Assembly (NCBI GenBank): GCA_029881035.1 | Contig: JAOUNI010000018.1 | Location: 1-46,350, forward strand | Origin: Gammaproteobacteria bacterium | GTDB taxonomy: Bacteria; Pseudomonadota; Gammaproteobacteria; SZUA-229 | DNA length: 46,350 nucleotides | Direction: 5' to 3' | In this document: in pieces, positions 27,494 through 36,696 of the stretch | How positions within the stretch are numbered: position 1 is the stretch's first letter | Layout: each line of letters opens with the position of its first letter | Program-made: the position numbers and the translations under genes | The notes under the pieces: model-generated | Databases searched by the model: none | What the model saw: the letters and a program-made list of their open reading frames with translations, nothing else | Told to the model about the DNA's origin: nothing

Positions 27494-28279
27494 ATGATCA
27501 GGCGTAGTATGCGATTCATTATCATCATATTAATGTGGTTTATCCTTGTTGTGCAGTCTGCGCAGGCTTCTGATCTTGCACGGGAAAAGCGCCTAGCCGA
27601 GCAAATTGAAGAATTGATCTTTGATGGCACGGTTGTATACCTTAACAGTGGTGGTCATAAGTTTATGAATGTGTATATGGAAGCTGAAACTGAGCCAGTA
27701 AAAGGAGTGGCAATCATTCTGCATGGTCGAGGTTTTCATCCGGATTGGGAAAAAGTAGTGAAACCACTACGTATCGGCCTAACCGAGAAAGGCTGGAGTA
27801 CATTTTCTATGCAAATGCCAGTGCTGGATAAAGAGGCCAAATATTTCGATTATGTTGCTATTATGCCAGAGGCATTTCCACGCATCGAAGTGGGTATCGA
27901 TTATTTAAAAAAAGAAGGTTATAAAAAAATTGTATTGATTGCGCATAGCTGTAGTGTGCATATGGTTATGGCCTGGGTCGATGCAAAAAGATTTCGTGAT
28001 ATTGATGCTTTTGTAGGCGTAGGAATGGGAGCAACGGATTATCAACAACCGATGGCGAAACCAATGCCGTTAGACCAGTTATCAGTACCCGTCCTGGATA
28101 TCTATGGCGCAGAGGAATACCCTGCGGTAATGCATGGTGCAAAAGTTCGAATGGATTATATTCAGCGAGCTGGGAATAAAAAATCAAAACAGGTTGTCGT
28201 TATGGGCGCTGATCATTATTTTTCTGAAAAAGATGATGAATTACTGGAAGAGGTTAGTGAATGGATGCAGGGATTGTGA
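27494..28279 (+). CDS. DUF3530-like exported alpha/beta hydrolase
   Basis: This roughly 261-aa protein has an N-terminal export signal (MRFIIIILMWFILVVQSAQA, cleaved after QASD-like site). The core has AIILHGRGFHPDWEKVV, LIAHSCSVHMVMAW and a late VVMGADHYFSE. These fit the alpha/beta-hydrolase layout of DUF3530, with HSCS in place of the GxSxG elbow, so the nucleophile may be altered. The ATG at 27494 was taken; one at 27509 with AGG upstream is also good, and a TTG at 27476 is less likely. Its end overlaps the next gene by 19 bases. Confidence 0.8.
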   Translation: MIRRSMRFIIIILMWFILVVQSAQASDLAREKRLAEQIEELIFDGTVVYLNSGGHKFMNVYMEAETEPVKGVAIILHGRGFHPDWEKVVKPLRIGLTEKGWSTFSMQMPVLDKEAKYFDYVAIMPEAFPRIEVGIDYLKKEGYKKIVLIAHSCSVHMVMAWVDAKRFRDIDAFVGVGMGATDYQQPMAKPMPLDQLSVPVLDIYGAEEYPAVMHGAKVRMDYIQRAGNKKSKQVVVMGADHYFSEKDDELLEEVSEWMQGL

Positions 28280-30174
28280 CTGAAACAAAAAAAAACCAGA
28301 CAAATAATCAGTTTGACTTATTAAAACAACAGCGATTCCTGCCATTTTTTATAACGCAGTTTCTGGGTGCATTCAATGATAATGTGTTCAAAAATGCTTT
28401 AATTATCCTCATCGCTTTTAAAGGTATAGAACTCAGTGATGGTAAAACCAGCGTTGATTTTCTGACCAATCTCAGTGCAGGTTTATTTATCCTGCCTTTC
28501 TTTATATTTTCAGCCACGGCGGGTCAGTGGATAGATAAAAATGAAAAATCACAGTCGATTCGATTTATTAAGCTAATGGAAGTTGTGATTATGTTAGGTG
28601 CGGCTTATGCATTTTATATAGGTCATATTTATGTACTGATCGCGCTGCTGTTTTTAATGGGCTTGCAATCAACATTATTTGGACCGGCCAAGTACAGTTA
28701 TATTCCGCAGCATCTGGGTAGCACCGAACTGGTCGCAGGTAATGCGCTGGTGCAATCGGGGACATTTATTGCAATATTAATTGGCACCATGCTGGGTGGC
28801 ATACTGATCGCAGGCGATGAGGGCCGACAGTGGGTGGCCATCGTTATTGTGGTGCTCGCGCTGCTGGGTTATCTGGCGAGCCGGTTTATTCCGCAAACCC
28901 CATCGCTTGAACCTAATTTAAAAATAAACTGGAATCCGTTCACTGAAACCTGGCGTAATATTGCATTCATACACAGCGAGCGTGTGGTGTTTTTATCCGT
29001 ACTCGGCATATCGTGGTTCTGGTTTCTGGGTGCGACATATCTGGTGCAGTTGCCCAATTACACCAAAACAACTTTGGCTGGAAATGAACAGGTGGTGACC
29101 CTGCTGCTCACATTTTTTACCCTGGGCATCGGTGCGGGTTCGTTATTGTGTAACTGGCTGTCAGGACAGAAAGTGGAACCGGGTCTGGTGCCATTCGGTT
29201 CGATTGGCCTGAGCCTGTTCGGTATAGATTTATTTTTAGCCCAGCCAGAATTTGCTCCGCAGACATTAATGGGTGTGGTTGAGTTTATGCGTCAGGCTAA
29301 CAGTATTCGAATCATGCTGGATGTGTTTTTCATTGGCCTGTTTGGTGGTTTCTATATTGTGCCGCTGTTTTCATTAATACAGCAAAGAAGCGAGCCGCAG
29401 CATCTATCAAGAATCATTGCCGGCAATAATATATTCAATGCATTGTTAATGGTGATGTCAGCAGTCATGGCAATAGTGTTGTTGGGTGCAGGCGTTTCGA
29501 TTGCAGAATTATTTGTCATAGTAGCTGTGCTCAATGCAGCGGTGGCTATCTATATTTATACGCTCGTTCCCGAATTCTTCATGCGTTTTATTGTCTGGAT
29601 GTTGATCCATTCTATATATCATGTTCGTAAACAGGGGCTGGATAATATTCCGCAAGAAGGTGCGGCGGTGCTAGTGTGTAATCACGTGAGTTTTGTCGAT
29701 GCGTTGATTATTGCTGGCTGTGTACGTCGACCAATACGTTTTGTTATGTATTACAAAATATATAATTTACCTGTTCTAAATTTTGTTTTTAGAACGGCAG
29801 GTGCAATTTCCATTGCAGGCAAATATGAAAATCCTGAGTTGATGGAAAAAGCTTTTTTAGAAATAGAACAGGCATTAAAAAACGGAGATCTGGTTTGTGT
29901 ATTTCCTGAAGGCAAATTAACCAGCGATGGGAAAATGAGTAAATTTCGCCCTGGCATAGAGCGCATACTTGCAACTACACCTGTGCCGGTAATTCCCATG
30001 GCTTTAAATGGTTTGTGGGGTAGTGTCTTCAGTCGGCACCCATCTAATATTATTTTGAGGATTCTAAAAGGTATTCGCTCAAGCGTAGAATTGTGTGTCG
30101 CGCCGCTGGTAAAGATGGATGTCGTCACAGCAGAAGCGCTGCAGAGTCAAGTTGAAAAGATTGTTGTTGAATAA
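28261..30174 (+). CDS. MFS transporter fused to PlsC-type acyltransferase (lysophospholipid recycling type)
   Basis: The 637-aa protein joins about 12 membrane segments (residues about 30-425) with a PlsC acyltransferase from about 450. The transporter part opens RFLPFFITQFLGAFNDNVFK, as in LplT-type flippases. The acyltransferase shows NHVSFVDALIIAG (HxxxxD, near 474) and VFPEGKLTSDGKMSKFRPG (FPEG near 551). This resembles the transporter plus acyltransferase half of LplT/Aas systems, which import and reacylate lysophospholipids; the acyl-ACP synthetase domain of the three-part Aas is absent. GAGG lies 7 bases before the ATG. It converges with the SPOR gene, 5 bases away. Confidence 0.9.
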   Translation: MDAGIVTETKKNQTNNQFDLLKQQRFLPFFITQFLGAFNDNVFKNALIILIAFKGIELSDGKTSVDFLTNLSAGLFILPFFIFSATAGQWIDKNEKSQSIRFIKLMEVVIMLGAAYAFYIGHIYVLIALLFLMGLQSTLFGPAKYSYIPQHLGSTELVAGNALVQSGTFIAILIGTMLGGILIAGDEGRQWVAIVIVVLALLGYLASRFIPQTPSLEPNLKINWNPFTETWRNIAFIHSERVVFLSVLGISWFWFLGATYLVQLPNYTKTTLAGNEQVVTLLLTFFTLGIGAGSLLCNWLSGQKVEPGLVPFGSIGLSLFGIDLFLAQPEFAPQTLMGVVEFMRQANSIRIMLDVFFIGLFGGFYIVPLFSLIQQRSEPQHLSRIIAGNNIFNALLMVMSAVMAIVLLGAGVSIAELFVIVAVLNAAVAIYIYTLVPEFFMRFIVWMLIHSIYHVRKQGLDNIPQEGAAVLVCNHVSFVDALIIAGCVRRPIRFVMYYKIYNLPVLNFVFRTAGAISIAGKYENPELMEKAFLEIEQALKNGDLVCVFPEGKLTSDGKMSKFRPGIERILATTPVPVIPMALNGLWGSVFSRHPSNIILRILKGIRSSVELCVAPLVKMDVVTAEALQSQVEKIVVE

Positions 30175-30179
30175 TCGAT

Positions 30180-30767
30180 TTAATTATCTGATTTAAGCGC
30201 CATAGGAACAGCGTCAATGTTATTTTCCCTGAGCTGATCAATTTTTTCATAGAGCTCTTTGCTTTGACCATAAGGGCCAATGCGCACCCGATGCCATGCG
30301 GTGTTGTTAACAGTAACATTTTGAATGTGTGCTTCAAAACCAAGTAGAGCTAAGCTGGCCTTGAGTTTTTCTGCGTCGCTTTTGTTTTTGAAAGAACCCG
30401 CCTGCAGTACGTATTGCTTGTTGCTTTCGGGCACATTACCCGTAGGCCTGCTTTTTGGCGGCTGAGTTTCAGAATCAGGAATTAATACTTCAAGTTCTGG
30501 GAGAATCGTATAGAAGTTGAATTTAGGTTCAGCAGGTTTAGCAGATTTATCATTATTTTTTTCAGTAGCAGTGTTGGTGTGCTGTTTTATTTTGTCCAGT
30601 TCTTTTTGTATGGCTGCACCAAAATTAGCCGGCACCTCCGGCTGCTTGTCGAGATAAACCAGCAGCGCAACGAACAGGCCAATACTGAGGCCGGCTAACA
30701 GCCAGACAAAACCGGGCAGCGGGCGCTTTTCATGGCCGGGTCCTCTGGTTTTGTAATCGGTTGGCAT
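30180..30767 (-). CDS. SPOR-domain protein, FtsN-like
   Basis: This 195-aa bitopic protein has a short basic cytoplasmic head, one membrane segment at about 18-40 (PGFVWLLAGLSIGLFVALLV), a linker rich in Lys, Asn and Pro, and a C-terminal SPOR domain at about 118-190 (YVLQAGSFKNKSDAEKLKAS, then WHRVRIGPYGQSKELYEK). SPOR binds denuded peptidoglycan at the septum. FtsN-type proteins activate septal wall synthesis; other SPOR proteins have different roles. It directly follows argS (1-base overlap), matching the priA-argS-SPOR order, but hslV and hslU that follow in Pseudomonas are absent here. Confidence 0.9.
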   Translation of the reverse strand: MPTDYKTRGPGHEKRPLPGFVWLLAGLSIGLFVALLVYLDKQPEVPANFGAAIQKELDKIKQHTNTATEKNNDKSAKPAEPKFNFYTILPELEVLIPDSETQPPKSRPTGNVPESNKQYVLQAGSFKNKSDAEKLKASLALLGFEAHIQNVTVNNTAWHRVRIGPYGQSKELYEKIDQLRENNIDAVPMALKSDN

Positions 30768-32563
30768 TACATCGACTCCGGAGCGCCAACGCCGAGCAGG
30801 CTTAATCCATTACGAATAACCTGCTGAGTAGCGGTAATTAAATTCAGTCGCGCATCGCGCATGGCTTCATCTTCAACAATAAAATGATGCGCGTTGTAGT
30901 AAGTGTGAAACAGGTTAGCCAGATCGCGCAAATAATGTACCAGCGAATGTGGCTCTGCCTGGGTCGCCGCTTTTTCAAGAATGTCTGGATAGGCGGTCAG
31001 CTTGGTAATCAGCTCGGACTCATGTGACTCGGTGAGCTGTGCAAGATGGGCGTTGCCGTTTTCAACATTGTGCTGCAGATTTTTTTCTTTCAGCTGGTTT
31101 AGTACGCTGCAAACACGCGCGTGTGCGTACTGAATGTAGTAAACCGGGTTGTCGTTGCTCTGCGACTTGGCGAGGTCGAGATCGAAATCCATGTGCTGCT
31201 CGCATCTGCGCATCACGTAAAAGAAACGCGCAGCATCGTTGCCGACTTCTTCGCGCAGCTCGCGCAGGGTCACGAACGAGCCGGAGCGGGTCGACATCTG
31301 CACGCGCTCGCCACCGCGATAAAGAATGGCGAACTGCACTAAAAGAATATCCAGTTTATTTTCATCTTCGCCGAGCGCCTTGATCGCGGCTTTCACGCGC
31401 GGCACATAGCCGTGGTGATCAGCGCCCCAGATATTGATCACGCGCTCATAACCGCGCTGGAATTTATCCATATGGTAAGCGATGTCGGAAGCAAAATAAG
31501 TGGTCTGTCCGTTGTCGCGAACAACCACGCGATCTTTTTCATCACCGAAACTGGTTGATTTAAACCAGAGCGCGCCTTTTTCTTCGTAGATGTGTCCGGC
31601 GGCCTGCAGTTGCTCGATGGCGGTGCTGATCAGGTCGCGTTCCGACAGTGATTTTTCCGAGTACCAGTTTTCGTAGTGCACGCCGAAGCCTTCAAGGTCA
31701 TCGCGGATATCGGCCAGAATACTGTCGAGCCCGGCATTGAACACAATCAGGTATTCGGCTTCACCGAGCAAACCCTGTGCGCGCTCGATGAGTGCATCAA
31801 TGTGCAGTTCTTTATCGCCACCGGCGGGTTCATCGGGCGGAATATCTTTCATGACGACGTCAGCAGTGTATACAAAAGCGCCGTTATGTTCGGCCTTGAG
31901 CTGGCGCGCAATATCAAAAACGTAAGCATCGCTCTTGTAGCCATTGCTGGGGAACGGAATCTCGATACCATTTTCCTGCAGGTAACGTATCCAGATACTG
32001 GTGGCCAGGATATTCATCTGCCGGCCGGCATCATTGACGTAGTATTCGCAATCGACATCGAAGCCGACCGCGCGCATCAGCGAGGCGACCGAAGCGCCGT
32101 AAGCCGCGCCACGACCATGACCGACGTGCAATGGCCCGGTGGGGTTGGCGGAGACAAATTCAATTTGGATTTTCTTGCCGGCGCCGATGCTGGAGCGGCC
32201 ATAGTCTTCTTTCTGCGCCAGAATCATTTTGATCACGTTCTGCGACGTGTCGGCGGTAACAAAGAAATTGATAAAACCGGGGCCGGCAATTTCAGTTTTT
32301 TCCAGCTCTTTATCTTCCGGCAGCGCGTCACAGATCGCCTGCGCCAGATCGCGCGGCGGCTTGCCGGCTGCTTTCGCCAGCATCAGCGCAACGTTGCAGG
32401 CGAAATCGCCGTGCGTGGCATCTTTGGTACGGGTGACCTGAATGGCGGGCGAAACGGAAGCATCGAGCGTGCCGTTGTGAATCAGGGTGCTGACTGCCTG
32501 TCTGATCAGGTCTTCAATTTTATGTTTCAAGATAGTGCCGGTGTCGTACTTAGTGGTGGCCAA
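30767..32563 (-). CDS. argS: Arginyl-tRNA synthetase
   Basis: This class I synthetase of about 598 aa charges tRNA-Arg. The HIGH motif is [20 protein letters not shown] (HVGH), the N-terminal Add-1 domain precedes it, and the C-terminal anticodon-binding part holds [17 protein letters not shown]. The KMSK loop appears as [13 protein letters not shown], normal for ArgS. No in-frame ATG or GTG is available; the start must be TTG at 32563 or 32530. The frame is open only downstream of the priA stop 51 bases upstream. Rare start may reduce expression or couple it to priA. Confidence 0.96.
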   Translation of the reverse strand: MATTKYDTGTILKHKIEDLIRQAVSTLIHNGTLDASVSPAIQVTRTKDATHGDFACNVALMLAKAAGKPPRDLAQAICDALPEDKELEKTEIAGPGFINFFVTADTSQNVIKMILAQKEDYGRSSIGAGKKIQIEFVSANPTGPLHVGHGRGAAYGASVASLMRAVGFDVDCEYYVNDAGRQMNILATSIWIRYLQENGIEIPFPSNGYKSDAYVFDIARQLKAEHNGAFVYTADVVMKDIPPDEPAGGDKELHIDALIERAQGLLGEAEYLIVFNAGLDSILADIRDDLEGFGVHYENWYSEKSLSERDLISTAIEQLQAAGHIYEEKGALWFKSTSFGDEKDRVVVRDNGQTTYFASDIAYHMDKFQRGYERVINIWGADHHGYVPRVKAAIKALGEDENKLDILLVQFAILYRGGERVQMSTRSGSFVTLRELREEVGNDAARFFYVMRRCEQHMDFDLDLAKSQSNDNPVYYIQYAHARVCSVLNQLKEKNLQHNVENGNAHLAQLTESHESELITKLTAYPDILEKAATQAEPHSLVHYLRDLANLFHTYYNAHHFIVEDEAMRDARLNLITATQQVIRNGLSLLGVGAPESM

Positions 32564-32614
32564 TTTTACACGTAGATGACGTGTTGTGTGGGCAACAGGG
32601 CTGAAAAAGTCTGC

Positions 32615-34852
32615 TTAAAAAGTATCGTAAGGATCGACGTCAATCGACCAGCGAACCTGCTTGGCGCTTTTTAGCTGCTGTAGCTGTGGCAGCCACTGGC
32701 GTAGCAACTGGTGCAGGGCTTTGCGGTCGCTGGACTGCAGCATGGTCTGGGTACGGAAACGACCGGCGCGTTTTTCCATCGGCGCCGGCCAGGGGCCAAA
32801 GACATCGACGCCGTTGGCGTTGTACCGGTTCGCTAATTCGCGCGCCTCGGTCATGAACTGTATGCCCAGTTCTTTTCTGATCGCGCCGCAGCGCAGAATC
32901 ACCAGATGACGGTGCGGTGGGAAGCCGGCCTGCTGGCGTTCGAACAGCGCCGCTTCGGCGAATTTTTCGTAACCCTTGTGCAACAGCGTCTGCAGCAGCG
33001 GGTGATCGGGGTGGTGGGTCTGGATCAGCACCTCGCCGGGTTTATCGGCGCGTCCGGCTCGCCCGGAAACCTGGATGATGAGCTGGGCCAGGTGTTCGGC
33101 GGCGCGAAAATCGGCGCTATACAGAGCCTGATCGGTATCGAGCACACCGACCAGCGTGACATTGGGGAAGTCGTGACCCTTGGCCAGCATCTGCGTACCC
33201 ACCAGAATACTGGCGCCGCCGGCATGCGCCTGTTGCAGCTTGTCTTCGAGTGCGCCCTTGCGCCGGGTGGTGTCGCGGTCGATGCGGTTGATGTGCACAT
33301 CGGGAAATCGTTCGGTGAGAAAGTTTTCAATGCGCTCGGTGCCGGTACCGATGGCCAGCAGTTGTTCGCTGCCGCAGTCGCCGCATTTGGTCGGCGAGCG
33401 GGTTTCCGCGCCGCAGTGATGGCAATGCAGCTGATGCTTATGCTTGTGGTAGGTCATATTGGCATCGCAGCGTTTGCAGCGCGTCATCCAGCCGCAATCG
33501 TGGCACATCAATAAAGGAGAAAAACCGCGGCGGTTGAGGAACAGGATGACCTGGTTACCCTGTTGCAGATGCTCATCAATTTTGACCAGCAAGGCCGCTG
33601 ACATACCTTCCTGTATCGGCTGACTGCACATGTCGAGCAGCTGAATGCGGGTGACCGACTGGCTGCGGGCGCGTTGTTTCAGGGGGTGAATCTGGAAGCG
33701 CTGGCGATTCACATTGTGCAGGCTTTCCAGCGAAGGCGTGGCCGAGCCCAGCACCACCGGAATGTTTTCTTTCTGGCTGCGCACCAGCGCCAGGTCGCGC
33801 GCGTTATAGCGGAAACCTTCCTGCTGCTTGTAAGAGCCGTCGTGTTCCTCATCAATAATAATCAGGCCGAGGTCGGGCAGCGGCGTGAAAATCGCCGAGC
33901 GTGTGCCGATCACCAGCCGGGCGTGGCCGATGGCGGCGGCGTGCCAGGCGCTGAAGCGTTGCTGGTCATTCAGGCCGGAATGTAGCACCGCAATTGGGCA
34001 GCCCATGCGCTGCTCGAAGCGTTCGGTGAGCTGCGGAGTCAGGCTGATTTCCGGCACCAGCACCAGCACCTGCTTGCCGCTGGCAATCACCTGCTGGCTC
34101 AGCGCCAGATAGACCTCGGTTTTGCCGCTGCCGGTAATACCGTGTAATAAATGAATGTGGTGCTGATCCAGGTCGTGACCGATCGCCGCAATCGCCTGTT
34201 GCTGTTCCTCGTTTAACAAAGGCGCCTGTGATAAGACAGGCCGGGCGGCGGGCAAACTGGCCTGTTCGGCGCAGGTGACCAGTGCCTTTTCCAGCAAGGC
34301 TTTCATTGCGGGGCGCCAGTTCGGGTGGTTCTCGTTGAGGTAGGCCTCATCGAGCCCATCCGGGTTGTTCAGCAGTATTTGCAGGATGTGTTTCTGTTTG
34401 GCGGCCCGATTCAGACTTTCCAGGTCGCTGGTGGAAACACCGTCGCGGGCAGTCCAGACTTTGATGACCATGGCTGCATCGGTTTTGCCCTGACGCAGCA
34501 GGCCGGGCAGGGCCGCCTGTACGACTTCACCAATCGGGTGCAGATAATAAGCAGCCGCCCAGCGCAGCAGATCCAGAATGCGTGCATCCAGCATCGGCTC
34601 GGTGTCGATCAGCGCCCTGATCGGCTTGAGCTTGCTGAGCGCCAGATCGCTGTGATCGGTCTGTTCAAGAATAACGCCAATGGCAGTGCGGCGGCCAAAT
34701 GGCACTTCAACGCGGCAACCCGGAATGAAACTGTGCTGGCGCAAAGACTCAGGAACTAAATAATCAAAAGCGCCGAATAAAGGAATGGGCACCGCAATCT
34801 TGAGGATTCGTGGTTGAGCGGTGGCGGCTGAAGGTTGAGCTTTGGAATTCAT
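32615..34852 (-). CDS. priA: Primosomal protein N' (replication restart helicase PriA)
   Basis: This is a 745-aa superfamily 2 helicase that reloads the replisome at stalled forks. The Walker A is GITGSGKTEVYLALS, the DEEH box is LIIIDEEHDGSYKQQEGFRY, and the zinc-binding insertion holds eight or more cysteines (CHDCGWMTRCKRCD, CHHCG, KCGDCG). VGTQMLAKGHDFPNVTLVGV and QVSGRAGRADKPG are the later helicase motifs. The ATG at 34852 is preferred over a TTG at 34897. The 5' side is the DnaA-box region. argS and the SPOR gene follow in the same direction. Confidence 0.96.
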   Translation of the reverse strand: MNSKAQPSAATAQPRILKIAVPIPLFGAFDYLVPESLRQHSFIPGCRVEVPFGRRTAIGVILEQTDHSDLALSKLKPIRALIDTEPMLDARILDLLRWAAAYYLHPIGEVVQAALPGLLRQGKTDAAMVIKVWTARDGVSTSDLESLNRAAKQKHILQILLNNPDGLDEAYLNENHPNWRPAMKALLEKALVTCAEQASLPAARPVLSQAPLLNEEQQQAIAAIGHDLDQHHIHLLHGITGSGKTEVYLALSQQVIASGKQVLVLVPEISLTPQLTERFEQRMGCPIAVLHSGLNDQQRFSAWHAAAIGHARLVIGTRSAIFTPLPDLGLIIIDEEHDGSYKQQEGFRYNARDLALVRSQKENIPVVLGSATPSLESLHNVNRQRFQIHPLKQRARSQSVTRIQLLDMCSQPIQEGMSAALLVKIDEHLQQGNQVILFLNRRGFSPLLMCHDCGWMTRCKRCDANMTYHKHKHQLHCHHCGAETRSPTKCGDCGSEQLLAIGTGTERIENFLTERFPDVHINRIDRDTTRRKGALEDKLQQAHAGGASILVGTQMLAKGHDFPNVTLVGVLDTDQALYSADFRAAEHLAQLIIQVSGRAGRADKPGEVLIQTHHPDHPLLQTLLHKGYEKFAEAALFERQQAGFPPHRHLVILRCGAIRKELGIQFMTEARELANRYNANGVDVFGPWPAPMEKRAGRFRTQTMLQSSDRKALHQLLRQWLPQLQQLKSAKQVRWSIDVDPYDTF

Positions 34853-34986
34853 AATGAATATTTCAGCGCCATATAAAGGTAATCGAGAGCGTATCAAAGG
34901 TTTATTCGGGTTCCCGATTCTACTGGAAATTGATGGTAGTGACCGAATGCATTATGGATAAAATAATTGTAGACAGTATTGACAAG

Positions 34987-35020
34987 TGAGTTACCCACAA
35001 ATCCTGTGGATAAGTTTGTG
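34987..35020. repeat. DnaA-box pair module, copy A
   Basis: TGAGTTACCCACA, five bases, TGTGGATAA, then one base and TTTGTG. It is an inverted pair of boxes with 5-base spacing, one perfect. The same module recurs at 35291-35324, 304 bases downstream, in the same orientation. Confidence 0.75.
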
Positions 35021-35290
35021 CGTAAAATATTAGTAAATGCCGTTTGCATAGATTTTTCAAGCAATTGTGAGGTTTTGGTTAAAATTTATACAGGGAATAA
35101 ATAGTAGAATAAACAATTAGTTGCGATTACTGGATCTACTATTATAGTGTTAAATAACAGTGATTCTTAATAAAGCTCGACATGAATCTAGATTGTGTAT
35201 AACTGGATTTACAGTCATCTTGCTTAGCAAATTTTGTTAAGAGTTATTCGAGGAAACGTGCTCTAAGTTGCTAATAATGCCCAAAAAACC

Positions 35291-35324
35291 TGAGTTACCC
35301 ACATTTCTTGTGGATAACTTTGTG
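35291..35324. repeat. DnaA-box pair module, copy B
   Basis: It has the same layout as copy A: TGAGTTACCCACA, five bases, TGTGGATAA, one base, TTTGTG. A third box-like TGTGGATAG follows at once (35321-35329), making a three-box cluster. Apart from the five-base spacer and one base, the two copies are identical over this core. Confidence 0.75.
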
Positions 35325-35689
35325 GATAGGAAAGTTTTTTAGCGCAAAAACAAGTGAAAAAACACTAGTTTTGTTAGATTGGACAAAAAATAACCACTTT
35401 AGATATTGCGTTTAATATCAATTAGTTGCAACTATAAGTACGTTATTATTCGGTGGATAAGTGATTAGGTGGCGGACTATTTTGGGCAATATTAGAAGTT
35501 TATAATTTGATTGTGTACAACTCGTATAAAAGTTGCGAGTCAGAACAATAAGTTAGCTTGATACAGGCTAAGGTGAACGGTGTTAAATGAAGCAAAAAGT
35601 CTGTTATTCTTCGTAGCTGATGAACCAGTCCTGTGCAACTGTCACATTTCAGTCTGATCATTGTCCAGAGGAATAATCAGGATCACACC

Positions 35690-36568
35690 ATGCAGCTTTG
35701 GCGGCACATTGAAAATCATATCGAGCAGAGCACCGGCATGTCGTTTTGTATTGGCGAGAACCGCGGTGTCGGCGGTGGCTGCATCAACGCCAGCTTTCAG
35801 GTGACCGATGGCCAGCTCCGCTATTTCATTAAAACCAACCACCGTCACCATGCTGCCATGTTCGAGGCCGAGGCCGAAGGCCTGCTGGAGATGGCCAACA
35901 GCCGCACCATCAAAGTGCCGCGCCCCATCTGCTATGGCGAACACGGTGAGCAGTGCTATATCGTCATGGAATACCTTGATCTGGCTGGCAGGGGCGACAA
36001 TGCCCTGTTTGGCCGGCAACTCGCCGCCATGCACCAACACATCGCCGACCGCTTCGGCTGGCGCATGGACAACACCATCGGCTCCACGCCCCAGCCCAAT
36101 AACCCGCATCACGACTGGGTCGAATTCTGGCGCAGGGAGCGGCTGGGATTTCAGCTGGAACTGGCCGCCCGTAACGGTTATGGCGGCGAGCTGCAAACTT
36201 TGGGTGAACGCCTGCTGGCCGACTTCCCCGTGCTGTTCAAAAACTACCAGCCCAAAGCCTCTATGCTGCACGGTGATTTATGGATCGGCAACTACGGCGC
36301 GCTGGCCGACGGCACACCAGTGATCTTCGACCCAGCCTTCTATTACGGCGATCGTGAAGCCGAGCTGGCCATGACCACCTTATTCGGCAGCTTCAGCCGT
36401 GATTTCTACGTCGCTTACAACGAAGTCTGGCCACTCGATGATGGCTATCCAGTACGTCGCACTTTCTACAATATCTACCACATCATCAACCACACCAATC
36501 TGTTTGGGGGTGGTTACCACGGCCAGGCGATTGGCATGATCGAGCAGGTGCTGGCAGAGATAAAATAA
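35690..36568 (+). CDS. Fructosamine-3-kinase family protein
   Basis: This is a 292-aa aminoglycoside-phosphotransferase-fold kinase. Landmarks are GENRGVGGGCINASF, FIKTNHRH (Lys of the ATP site), FEAEAEGLLEM, the catalytic LHGDLWIGNYG and the metal-binding DPAFYYGDREAELAM. The family phosphorylates sugar adducts on proteins or related substrates, so their removal can follow; the bacterial substrate is often ribulosamine. The ATG at 35690 has AGGA at 7 bases; earlier in-frame sequence falls inside the DnaA-box region and looks non-coding. The gene is visibly richer in G and C than the genes after it. Confidence 0.92.
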   Translation: MQLWRHIENHIEQSTGMSFCIGENRGVGGGCINASFQVTDGQLRYFIKTNHRHHAAMFEAEAEGLLEMANSRTIKVPRPICYGEHGEQCYIVMEYLDLAGRGDNALFGRQLAAMHQHIADRFGWRMDNTIGSTPQPNNPHHDWVEFWRRERLGFQLELAARNGYGGELQTLGERLLADFPVLFKNYQPKASMLHGDLWIGNYGALADGTPVIFDPAFYYGDREAELAMTTLFGSFSRDFYVAYNEVWPLDDGYPVRRTFYNIYHIINHTNLFGGGYHGQAIGMIEQVLAEIK

Positions 36569-36696
36569 AAAATATAACAGTGCACTCGTACAGGATTCTC
36601 TGCAAAAAAATCTGCTCATTGAATTAGCACTATTTTAATGGATAGTCATTATATTTATAAAATAGATCAAGTCATGGGGAGGACTAAAAACAAATT

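Larger units (their letters stand above)
34853..35689. other. Candidate replication origin: AT-rich non-coding region with clustered DnaA boxes
   Basis: No gene is seen in 837 bases. Perfect matches to the DnaA box TTATNCACA occur on the minus strand at 35005-35013, 35194-35202 and 35309-35317. Single-mismatch boxes lie at 34953, 34991, 35295, 35321, 35452 and 35512. Two are arranged as TTACCCACA-N5-TGTGGATAA, at 34991-35013 and 35295-35317. The stretch 35080-35175 is strongly AT-rich and could unwind. Only a single GATC was seen (35132), so a Dam/SeqA-type control is unlikely. Neighbouring dnaA, dnaN or mnmG is not in the window, so origin status is inference from motif density. Confidence 0.6.

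Noticed and set aside
31676-32575. 299-codon plus-strand frame opposite argS
   Set aside because: It is wholly antisense to argS, which has clear class I motifs; its protein has no domain and its composition mirrors argS codons.
32906-33514. 202-codon plus-strand frame opposite priA
   Set aside because: PriA motifs, including the zinc cysteines, occupy the other strand throughout this region.
34853-35689. A protein or tRNA gene in the DnaA-box region
   Set aside because: All frames are closed by frequent stops and no tRNA-like cloverleaf was recognised.
35642-36271. 209-codon minus-strand frame opposite fructosamine kinase
   Set aside because: Antisense to a gene with clear kinase motifs and a good ribosome binding site.
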